From: Anastrepha obliqua
Lineage: Eukaryota; Arthropoda; Insecta; Diptera; Tephritidae
NCBI RefSeq assembly: GCF_027943255.1
Contig: NC_072893.1
Location: 58,188,001 to 58,252,000 of the forward strand
Length of the DNA: 64,000 bases
Direction of reading: 5' to 3'
Every line of letters begins with the position of its first letter. Position 1 is the stretch's first letter. Positions 23,884-32,098 of this stretch are shown piece after piece. The position numbers and the translations under genes are program-made. The notes beneath the pieces are model-generated. The model saw only the letters and a program-made list of their open reading frames with translations, was not told where the DNA came from and searched no databases.

Positions 23884-23946
23884 CTGATTCGAACCACGGA
23901 TTTTGGATCGGAAGCTCACATTGCTAGTCGCTCGGCTACCGCGCCA
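23884..23946 (-). other. tRNA-like module (Pol III box-like), left arm, minus
   Basis: The minus strand reads GGCGCGGTAGCCGAGCGACT, then AGCAATGTGAGC and GTGGTTCGAATCAGAAG. GTAGCCGAGCGACTAGC resembles an A box/D-arm and GGTTCGAATC a B box/T-arm, similar to Leu/Ser tRNAs. The 3' side does not pair well with the 5' end, so it is tRNA-derived rather than a functional tRNA gene. Confidence 0.6.
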
Positions 23947-24052
23947 TGCTGTCGGCGCTGGCCTAAAAGTTATTTAGTTACGAAGCGTTATATTATATGT
24001 TGATATAAACGTAGCGACGAACTAAATAACTTTTAGGCCAGCACCGACAGCA

Positions 24053-24117
24053 TGGCGAGGTAGCCGAGCGACTAGCATTGTGAGCTTCCGATCCAAAATC
24101 CTTGGTTCGAGTCACAA
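24053..24117 (+). other. tRNA-like module, left arm, plus
   Basis: An inverted partner of 23884-23946, with GGTAGCCGAGCGACTAGC as A-box-like and TTGGTTCGAGTCAC as B-box-like. It differs from the partner at several positions, so the two have diverged since the inner palindrome formed. Confidence 0.6.
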
Positions 24118-24159
24118 GAAAAAATTTTTTTTTATACAGTTATTTTATTTTATTTTATG

Positions 24160-24345
24160 ATATGTTTATGAGGAGCTTTTTTTCATGGCAGAAATACACT
24201 TGGTGTTTTGCCATTGCCTACTGAGGGGTGAGCGCTATTAGAAAAATAGTTTTCCTTAATTTTGGTGTTTTCACTGAGATTCGAACTGACGTTCTCTCTG
24301 TGAATTCTGAATAGTAGTCACGCACCAACCCATTCGGCTACGGCG
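24160..24345 (-). mobile_element. 5' part of SINE in left foldback arm
   Basis: Reading from 24345 down: CGCCGTAGCCGAATGGGTTG head, CAGTTCGAATCTCAGTG B-box region, TCTAATAGCGCTCACCCCTC and GGCAATGGCAAAACACCAAG body, CATGAAAAAAAGCTCCTCAT, then an AAAATAAAAT-rich tail. The 3' GGAGGAGCTCGGCC block is absent. An exact mirror copy lies at 25409-25594. Confidence 0.85.
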
Positions 24346-24688
24346 TTTGTTTAATTTTACTGATGCAAAAATGAGGAAAAATATATGAATAAAGTTTGCT
24401 TACTGTTTACACCAGAGAGAAAACAAAACACAGTATATTTTAATTAAAATTATTTTTTAACTAAAAAACACTAAATTTTAAAGATTTACCAAAATTTCAA
24501 GAATTTTTCACCAGATATAAATACAAAAAAAAAAAAATACCAGTCTAACGGTTAGACGCGATAGAAGTGAAACCTTCCGTAAAACAAACTGAGAGAGAAT
24601 GAGACGAAAGCAGCATTAGGGGCGGGATAATTATAGGTTCATTATAATATTGCTATAAAGTTCATATTTTGTTTTCTTCATTTTATTA

Positions 24689-25027
24689 TTATTCATCCTC
24701 AATGTTTTCAATTTCAACAAATGATACGAGTGGCTTATGATAGCTAAAATATGATACAAATGCTTTGGTTTCGATGTTGTCAACATATCTTTGAAATACC
24801 GCGTCAAATGTTGTTTTTGATCGTGTTGTTGATTCAGTGCGATTGTTACACATTTTTAAATTGAATGTTGTATTGAGAAAGTCAATTGAAGGAACCGCTG
24901 TGTCCAATGCAAAATTTACGTTAAAATCGCCACTTAAAATCATTGGAACTTTATCGTAATCTTTTCTAAGTATCCGCGATACTTCTGGTGTATACTTTAT
25001 TAAATTTTCGTGATGAATTCCGTGATG
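24689..25027 (-). pseudogene. Endonuclease/exonuclease/phosphatase domain, C-terminal relic
   Basis: The frame is open from 25027 down to the stop at 24689, with an internal ATG at 24943. It begins just after an in-frame stop, so the N-terminal half is missing. Readable motifs of the EEP (APE-like) nuclease fold: GDFN right after the internal ATG (MILSGDFNVNF), TTRSKTTFDAVF (the usual IDxV-type catalytic Asp) and SYHKPLVSF (the usual SDHxP block, with Asp replaced by Tyr). Such domains nick DNA in non-LTR elements and are also fused to helicases in some Helitron-like (Helentron) elements. The Helentron option fits my recollection of similar sequence but is unproven. It is truncated and has a changed key residue, so it is not expected to work. 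Confidence 0.6.
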
Positions 25028-25162
25028 CTATTTATTAATTTTTTTTTCTGTCGATATTCACGACACTTTTCTGCATTATTTTTCGGCATAATTGCGGTAA
25101 ATATTTAAAAATGAAAATATTTACGAATATAAAAATACACACGCGGTTGCTATTATGAGCGT

Positions 25163-25250
25163 CCCCAGCAAAACCTGCGTGTCCGAAACTCTAACACAAT
25201 TACATTTTTTTGAATGTTACAAACACATATGCACGCAGGTTTTGCTGGGG
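25163..25250. repeat. 19-bp perfect inverted repeat plus interleaved direct repeat
   Basis: CCCCAGCAAAACCTGCGTG at 25163-25181 pairs perfectly with 25232-25250 across a 50-base loop. Each arm is followed shortly by the same direct repeat CCGAAACTCTAACACAATTA (from 25184 and from 25257). Confidence 0.9.
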
Positions 25251-25408
25251 CGTGACCGAAACTCTAACACAATTACACATATGCACTCGTATTTGTTTGA
25301 AAATCGACTTTTTTTTTGGTTCTCCGTCACCTTTGGAAAATGTGTAAACAGTAAGCAAACTTTATTCATATATTTTTCCTCATTTTTGCATCAGTAAAAT
25401 TAAACAAA

Positions 25409-25594
25409 CGCCGTAGCCGAATGGGTTGGTGCGTGACTACTATTCAGAATTCACAGAGAGAACGTCAGTTCGAATCTCAGTGAAAACACCAAAATTAAGG
25501 AAAACTATTTTTCTAATAGCGCTCACCCCTCAGTAGGCAATGGCAAAACACCAAGTGTATTTCTGCCATGAAAAAAAGCTCCTCATAAACATAT
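25409..25594 (+). mobile_element. 5' part of SINE in right foldback arm
   Basis: Mirror image of 24160-24345, with a head CGCCGTAGCCGAATGGGTTG followed by B-box-like CAGTTCGAATCTCAG. It has the same 3' truncation and AAAATAAAAT-rich tail, so SINE insertion preceded formation of the large inverted duplication. Confidence 0.85.
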
Positions 25595-25636
25595 CATAAA
25601 ATAAAATAAAATAACTGTATAAAAAAAAATTTTTTC

Positions 25637-25701
25637 TTGTGACTCGAACCAAGGATTTTGGATCGGAAGCTCACAATGCTAGTCGCTCGGCTACCTCGCC
25701 A
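25637..25701 (-). other. tRNA-like module, right arm, minus
   Basis: Mirror of 24053-24117; minus strand has GGTAGCCGAGCGACTAGC and TTGGTTCGAGTCAC. Confidence 0.6.
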
Positions 25702-25807
25702 TGCTGTCGGTGCTGGCCTAAAAGTTATTTAGTTCGTCGCTACGTTTATATCAACATATAATATAACGCTTCGTAACTAAATAACTTTTAGGCCAGCGCC
25801 GACAGCA

Positions 25808-25870
25808 TGGCGCGGTAGCCGAGCGACTAGCAATGTGAGCTTCCGATCCAAAATCCGTGGTTCGAATCAG
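25808..25870 (+). other. tRNA-like module, right arm, plus
   Basis: Mirror of 23884-23946; plus strand has GCGGTAGCCGAGCGACTAGC and GTGGTTCGAATCAG. Confidence 0.6.
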
Positions 25871-26012
25871 AAGAAAAAATAAAAGTTATTTAGTTCGTCG
25901 CTACGTTTATATCAACATATAATATAACGCTTCGTAGCCAAGAGGTCGCTTTTTCGTTTCACTTTTCCTCAAATCACTCCCAACGATTCTAAAGAAGTTT
26001 TCACTTCAAAAA

Positions 26013-27839
26013 AATCTTATTGAAAATGGTCGAAATTTTTTAAAGGTTTCAAAGGTTTTTTGGTTTTCAGTTAAAAAATAATTTAAAATAATTTGTGTAA
26101 AAATGGCTAAATCATTTTCCATGACATACATACGAGACGTCTCAAGAAATTCGTGCCAAAGTTGGCCGATTAATTTTTCGTGTTTTTTACTACTGAATTT
26201 TCGATAAAACTGCTAACTTTAATTTACTGGGTTGATATAATACGAGCATCTACTTCTAGACACACAAATGCGCAAATCTCTCTCATACTTGTTGTTGGCA
26301 TCGCGCTATGAGCTCATGACAACACCAGTGAATGCAAGCCATTTATGAGCTTAAAAGTCTGTCGGAGTGCTAGATATTTACTCTTCTGTGTTTATATATC
26401 TATCACAGTATGTGTTTTCATGCGTGAAATGTGCATCAGGCAATCACGACTTATACATTTACGTATTTGCATCACTCTTCAAACTGCGGAGGAGGAAGTA
26501 CTGCTGATATGTGGATGATGGCAGCAACGCACCAAATCAGTGAAAAGGATATAAATCAAATTTATAGTTTTGCGTTTGACATATGAATTTGTTGTGTTGA
26601 ATTATTTCCTGTCACGCTCTAAAAACCGAGTGAATGGCACTGAGTTCGCAATGATTCGAGTTATGCTATGGTCTCATTTGCATAATGCACACACATTCAT
26701 ACATACGTAAGCCTCTAGTTCTTCTTGTGCAATTAAAGCAACTGGGGCGGTAATGCAATTTATGAAATATATAAAAATGGGAGTGAAAGCAACGTTGCTA
26801 GCTGTAATATAAAAAATTAAAAAAAAATCTCAATTAAATTTCACATTTTTAAAATTATGTAAATTTTTAATAAAGCTTTTTTTGTACAATATATTCAGTA
26901 ATTTTGCAATAAATTCGGGCCAACAAAAAGAGCCACCATGAATTTTATATCAGGTGCAGTTTTATTTTTGCTTTTAATAAAATACATAACCGTGTGCTTA
27001 AATCCTAGTTTTCGGGACGGGTGGGGAGGGTGGCGGTGTACCGAAAATTTTGAAAATAAAGGTTGATTATTTTTTTGAGCTAACCTCGTTGACTTTAAGG
27101 ACCACGAAAATTGTATTTTTTTTAATCATTATTATAATTATTTTTTTTTGCTATATTTAAAAAGTAAAAAGCAAAAATAAATTGAAAATTATTGCCTTCG
27201 AGGCGCATTCATTTTAGAGAGGCGCAAACATCTTTAGAGATTTGTTAACGTTTTAAACTTTGACCTTAGAAAAAAAAAACAAAACTTTGATAATTAGTAA
27301 ATCAGAAATTCACGGATTAGGCTTACGGAGGACACCATATAAAAAACACGCGGAACACTCATTTTGAACTGGTTTGGGAGGGGACCTAATAAAAGTATGT
27401 ATACAAACATTTAGATACAGTAAACAAATATAAATAAAAATTGTATCCATAAGTTTATAAAAATGTATAATTCGTTTATATAAATGTAAAATATAAATAA
27501 AAACTTCTTCAAGTTTCAAAACAACACTGCAAGTCATTCGTTAAAAAAGTTTCAATTTTCAATTTATTTCTGCTTATAACTTTTTAAAAACATATAAACA
27601 TTTGATCGACATATTTTTTGTTTTCATTTATACACGAATATTTATACGTATTTTTATTTCTAAGAAAACCCCCAAGAGTGTACCAAAAAAAAAAATGTCG
27701 AAAAATAAAGCAAATTTTTAGTTACTTTAAATTTGCACTTTACAAGACCAAAATCGCTGGAATCTTGAAAACTTGAAATTTGTCCAAAAGTTCTGATTAC
27801 AAAGTCTGAAATTTTGATGAACATTCTTAGAATTTTTTT
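26013..27839. other. No gene recognised
   Basis: AT-rich DNA with scattered T- and A-runs and the ten-base palindrome GAGACGTCTC near 26,131. No element ends or conserved frames found. Confidence 0.4.
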
Positions 27840-28616
27840 AACGGGTTGGGGGTAGTCAGAATTTTCAAAAAATTGGATGTTTTTTTGCATGTTTTTAAAG
27901 TATAATATCTTTAAAATATTATGTGAAAATTTGAAGTGAATTCGACAAATGTTTTTCAAGTTATTCAACAATTAACAAAAGGCGGATAAGCGCGCTAACG
28001 ATAACACTCGAGAAGGCTGCTATGACGGCTGAAGAACTATTATAATTCGAATAACTCTACATAAATTTATAGCAAAACTTTAAATGCGTTTTTCTCAAAA
28101 CTATATTTTTTTTAACTGTAACTTAAAAATCGCTTGGTAGATTTCAATAAAATGTATACTGTTTTTGAAAAATATAAAAAACTTGTGTCTGATCGAAAGA
28201 ATTTTTTTTCTCAAAATTTTGTTTTTTTTTTTAATTTAATTGTCTGTTTTTTTCTCGAAAATCTGAAAAATAATTTCTGAGGCCGCCATATTGTTAATGT
28301 AAAAAAACATAAAGTTTCGATCAGGCAAAAGATTTTCTATTAATAAAACTAATTTCTCTTGTTCGATTGATTTTAGATGAATCTCCATGGACTTGTGATG
28401 ATCACCGCAAGGGACTTCTGGGCTCCACACAAACAGCTCCAACTTTTACAATTATTAATGTTTTTTTTTTTTTTTAAATTTGGCTAAAGTCAAGCCAAAA
28501 CATGATGTATTAATGCTATGTTTTTATTTTTGTAAAATAAAGCAATTGACTACAAAAAAAATTATTGAAAATCAGCATTTTTTCGGGCCTTTAACCTAAC
28601 CGGACCCTAACCCCTT
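27840..28616. mobile_element. MITE, GGGGTAGGGG-ended family, copy B
   Basis: Second copy of the element at 10,783-11,434. The left end AACGGGTTGGGGGTAGTCAG and the right end CGGACCCTAACCCCTT are decayed versions of the same inverted repeat. It is longer (777 bp), partly because of about 90 bp near 27,980-28,070 (AGGCGGATAAGCGCGCTAAC onward) that is absent from copy A. No transposase frame. Confidence 0.72.
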
Positions 28617-28703
28617 AATATTTTCATAAAAATTTAATGAGAAGAAAAAAAATTAAAATATCGCGTTCGTAATTAGCTAAGAGCGGAAGTATGTAGATGC
28701 ATT

Positions 28704-29012
28704 TTGTATCTAAATCACAAATACCATTGCAACATCCCATGCTATGCTAGCTCTCATTCGCCGTTTGATAAGTATACCCTGAAACTCAAAGTTGAATATG
28801 CGGCCTTCATTTCGAGCCTTCATTTTGATTGTCAGATTGAAAGACTTAAGCGCATCCAACAGAGATTTGTTCATTTCGCTCTACCGTGTCTAAATATTGT
28901 AGACCCAGTTCCATCGTATAGTTCCACATATAAGCTAATAAATTTAGAATCCTTAAGCTGCAAAAAAACTATTCTCTCTTTCTCTCTGTTTGGTACAATA
29001 ATACTAATGTGA
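28704..29012 (+). pseudogene. Jockey-like non-LTR retrotransposon, 3' part of RT ORF
   Basis: A 102-codon frame whose middle reads KLKVEYAAFISSLHF, then IERLKRIQQRFVHFALPCLN, then DPVPSYSSTYKLINLESLS. This matches the region after the reverse transcriptase domain in Jockey-clade elements ('SKLEYAS-IW-P', 'IERIQ--F-RFAL', 'Y--R---L-LE-L--RR'). The element is 5'-truncated and there is no endonuclease or RT catalytic block. The frame stops at 29,010-29,012, before the usual C-terminus. Clade from motif memory. Confidence 0.72.
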
Positions 29013-29163
29013 TAATAGAATGCCACTTTCTCCTTATAAAAAACAGATTTGTAGGCAAACCTTGTTGTAGTTATTAGCACAACAGTCCATTAGCTCAATT
29101 TATGGATAATTAAACATGGCCGCCAACAATATACCAGCTCACAAATTTAGAGTGAAACAGATA

Positions 29164-29428
29164 CAGGGTGGCCCATTTGACATTTCAATATTTAAACTAA
29201 GAGTATATCTGTCCTTTTGCTTGAACAATGTTGCGTAAAGTAAAAGTATTCGAACATTTTCGAAAGGTTCTGCGGGTTGGCCGCGTAGGAGCTCCGTTAA
29301 AGAAAATATTACGCCAACCCTCCAGAGTTGAGTTGAGTTGAAACATGAAATTAAATTGCATTTCAATAAAAAAAATGCATTGGAAAATATTCATAAATCA
29401 ATTTATAAATTTTAAAGGGACTACCCTG
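29164..29428. mobile_element. Small MITE with CAGGGTGGCCC ends
   Basis: Left end CAGGGTGGCCC (29164) and right end GGGACTACCCTG (to 29428) are inverted repeats flanked by TA on both sides (29162-29163 and 29429-29430). The 265-bp interior has no coding motif. The terminus resembles that of the DUF4817-type Tc1/mariner element at 47,279 (CAGGGTGGGCCAT), so it may be mobilised by that kind of transposase. Confidence 0.72.
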
Positions 29429-29430
29429 TA

Positions 29431-30354
29431 TAAAGTTATGAGCTCACGCATGTGCAACGTAGGTACTTGCACCAAAGAGTAACTTCACTTTAATGGGACG
29501 CGTTACTTTGACATATTTCTGCTACGCCGATCACAACGACACACTTACTTAGGTGCTGAAACATTAACAAGTCTAACATCGTAAATTAATAAATCATGCA
29601 TTAACACAACATCAGCAGTGGCAACAACATTAATAACAACGCTAACACGTTGCTCGAACTGTCAAACAAACACACCCAGCAACAGTTGGCAGGAAGCTAA
29701 TGCCTAAGTGCGTGGGACAGGGAGGCGGACGTATGTATTGTGCTAATACCGACAACAGCAGAAAGCACAATCACAAACACAATACACGCGCGCATGTTAA
29801 TATGCGCATAACGAGCCCATATCTAATGTACATTAATGGGATGCAGCACAAAAGCTGATAGGCTGCTAGTTACACTCGGCTGCCACACTTTTATTGTTGT
29901 TGTTGCTGCAGGAAACAATTCACAAGAATGTGAGAGTTCTAACCGTGACAGTAAGTAGATTGTCTGCTAGCAAAATATCAATTATGTTGCACTTGTTTGT
30001 CAAGTGTCATACAGACCCACAACAACAGCAATAACAAAGGAAAATATTTATGTGTATAACCCAGCACACTCTTTTGTATATGGAATAAGCCGTCACTAAA
30101 AACAAATTTAAAGCATCAACGCGATTTTTCAGCCCCTTAAAATATGAATTTATTTTACTTAAATTTTATGCCTCATATTAATACATACAATACATACATT
30201 ACAAAAAAGTTCAGAATTACTCCGATTTTTTTTCGAATTTTTCTAAATTTTGTATAAAGTTTGTAAGTTTTTAAATAAAAAAAAAATGTTTGCTCGAAAA
30301 GCATTGCAAATATTTAAAAAAAACATCACCAGTGTATGTCCATACACAAATAAA
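29431..30354. other. No gene recognised
   Basis: Less AT-rich than most spans, with many CAA/ACA runs (for example near 29,610-29,660 and 30,020) typical of fly non-coding DNA. No open frame of note. Confidence 0.4.
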
Positions 30355-30516
30355 TCGGATTTACCGATGCCATCGAAGTCTACAACAAAACCAAAACCGA
30401 ATTTCCGCGGCTCGAATATAATCTATTATGACTTGCTGACACCAAGGCAAACCACAATTGGGCTTACGAGTAGGTACCGAATACAACTGATATCGATAAG
30501 GGGTCGGCTTGAGTGA
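30355..30516 (+). pseudogene. Mariner transposase fragment
   Basis: Part of an 88-codon frame (30250-30516). Residues PSKSTTKPKPNFRGSN, then IIYYDLLTPRQTTIG and SRYRIQLIS align by eye with the segment of the intact mariner reading TSTAKQNIHGKK, VVYFELLQPGETITG and DRYRLQLMR. The conserved IMLCIWWDQ part between is deleted and no catalytic Asp is included. It is a short relic of a mauritiana-like mariner. Confidence 0.6.
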
Positions 30517-30877
30517 TTACCGAAATTAGTAGGTAGTAGAAAATGGTCAATAAAATTCTCTCATTTCAACTCATTTTTATTTATTGCCTTCAAGCTATGC
30601 CTCTTTCGAAGCAATGCACTTATGCTAACGAATAGTTCCATTGTGGATATAATTTTCAGAAGCATTTTTCCGAATCGACTTCAGTTCTACGAGTATTATC
30701 TGACAACGGGTAATTGCGATTTTGGAAACGGCGAGAAGTCAACATCAGGTGAACGTTTTGGTTGTTGGATGATATTTGTTGAGTTCTTGGCCAGAGAAAT
30801 TTGTTCAAAATCATAACCTTGTATTCTTATTTATTATTTTGAGTCTATAAGTCTATAAGCCTTTTGTTCCAAATAGG

Positions 30878-31048
30878 GTCTTTTTGGAGAAAACGGAAAC
30901 GATTTTTCATATCCTCTGTGAATGCCTTGCCCTATCGAAGGGCAGAATTCCAAACTTGGACAAACTACTGTTCAAGAGTCTCGAACAACAATCTGGTTTA
31001 GACTTCAACAACCTGATAGGATTCTTAAACCGGACATACTGGATATAG
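30878..31048 (+). pseudogene. Non-LTR retrotransposon C-terminal fragment (zinc-knuckle tail)
   Basis: 56 codons and a stop. It reads EKTETIFHILCECLALSKGR, then LDKLLFKSLEQ and NNLIGFLNRTYWI. This is the familiar end of I/R1-type ORF2 after RNase H: 'E-ETV-HLLCEC-AL---R' with His and two Cys, then 'L--FI--TGW'. The upstream domain is missing. A longer relative is at 36,651. Confidence 0.7.
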
Positions 31049-31839
31049 TCATACTATAAATAACCATGAAACAAGTTGGTAGCGAGTATTTGGCAACAAA
31101 ATGGTGCGCTAATGGATTCTGAATGAATCACCACTTCAATCAAGCAACCAAGCTGTGTCGTTTGATTTGCTGTGTCAAGGGTCTAGATAATTTCCTTAAT
31201 TTATCGTATGGCCTCTTTTTATTTTGTTTACCTTCAAACTGGCTTTTTAAATAATTAATACCAGGCGCATTTTTGACAGAATATACCTGAAAAATGAATG
31301 TTAAATAATTCCAAAAAATTTAAAATTAAATACTTCAGCTTCTACAATATCTTAATTTAATTATTTAATTTAGTATTGTATTTTAAGTCGATTTTTATTT
31401 GAAGTCATACAATTTTTGCTGGGAATTTTGTAATTTTTTTAAATCGAAGATGTGCAAAATCCAAAAACTAGCGTCATTTCGGCGAAAATGTTGTGAATAA
31501 GGAAATTGCTTGCAGTTAAAGATGAAATGAGCCCTCTAAACCCAAATTATAAGGAAGTTGAAAGCACAAGAATAATGGATATACCTAGGAAAATCTATTT
31601 CTCCGTACAACCTTGAATTTCTGTGTTATCGATAATTATTATTGCGAATGTAAGAAGAAGCGTCAACGTAAAAACTAAATAAAATAGGCGCCGAAAAAGT
31701 AAAGAGTTTTGTAGATTTTTGTTAGATATCATTAATTGTGCATTCAAATTGCAGAAGAAAGCGTTTGTCCATAGACGCTTTGGCCTGTTATTGCTTATTA
31801 TAAAATGTAATATCGAATTTCGCTCGCGTGTTATATATT
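31049..31839. other. AT-rich DNA, no gene recognised
   Basis: The first part may be the 3' untranslated region of the retroelement fragment ending at 31,048. Nothing else identified. Confidence 0.35.
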
Positions 31840-32098
31840 GTATATATGTATATAATTGGCGCGCACACCATTTTTGGGTATTTGGCCGAGCTCCTCCTCC
31901 TATTTGAAGCGTGCGTCTTGATGTTGTTCTACAAATGGAGTGACCTACAGTTTGAAACCGATTCCGCCATTGCCTGCCGAGGGGCGACCGCTATTAGAAA
32001 AATGTTTTTCTTAATTTTGGTGTTTCACCGAGATTCGAACCTACGTTCTCTCTGAATTCCGAATGGTAGTCACGCACCAACCCATTCGGCTACGACGG
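31840..32098 (-). mobile_element. tRNA-headed SINE, nearly complete copy
   Basis: Reading from 32098 down: CGTCGTAGCCGAATGGGTTG with A-box-like stretch, GTGACTACCATTCGGAATTC, B-box-like AGGTTCGAATCTCGGTG, AAACACCAAAATTAAG, TCTAATAGCGGTCGCCCCTC, GGCAGGCAATGGCGGAATC, AACAACATCAAGACGCACGC, AGGAGGAGGAGCTCGGCCAA, then GCGCGCCAATTATATACATA. This is the best template here for the family (about 260 bp; the 'CATGAAAAAGCTCCTCAT' section seen in other copies is missing). The head is Leu/Ser tRNA-like and the tail is TA-rich. Confidence 0.85.

Larger units (their letters stand above)
23880..24120. repeat. Inner palindrome within the left arm
   Basis: Bases 23880-23978 and 24022-24120 are near-perfect reverse complements (axis sum 48000), including GGCCTAAAAGTTATTTAGT against ACTAAATAACTTTTAGGCC. 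They flank a loop of about 43 bases starting TACGAAGCG. Mismatches include CGCGCC versus GGCGAG at the tRNA-like 5' end and ATTCGAACC versus ACTCGAACC. The right arm carries the mirrored palindrome at 25634-25874. Confidence 0.88.
23742..24412. repeat. Foldback element, left 671-bp arm
   Basis: The arm is the reverse complement of 25342-26012. Every landmark I checked mirrors around the same axis (coordinate sum 49754), so the arms appear free of indels. It starts TTTTTGAAGTGAAAACTTC and ends CTTACTGTTTACAC. It contains a direct repeat of a 57-bp unit (23818-23874 and 23979-24035), an inner palindrome with two opposed tRNA-like modules, and a truncated SINE on the minus strand (24160-24345). 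I could not identify a target-site duplication outside the arms. Confidence 0.92.
24413..25341. other. Central 929-bp segment of the foldback
   Basis: Unique sequence between the arms. It holds an endonuclease-domain relic on the minus strand (24689-25027), a 19-bp perfect inverted repeat (25163-25250) and AT-rich DNA. No transposase is visible. Confidence 0.7.
25342..26012. repeat. Foldback element, right 671-bp arm
   Basis: Reverse complement of 23742-24412 with the same internal order mirrored: truncated SINE (25409-25594, plus), tRNA-like module (25637-25701, minus), inner palindrome loop, tRNA-like module (25808-25870, plus), then the 57-bp repeat unit and CTTCAAAAA end. The near-identity between arms, in contrast with the decayed elements around, implies a recent origin or ongoing gene conversion. 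Confidence 0.92.

Noticed and set aside
23884..25870. Functional tRNA genes in the foldback
   Set aside because: A- and B-box-like stretches are present, but I could not pair an acceptor stem or a convincing anticodon arm.
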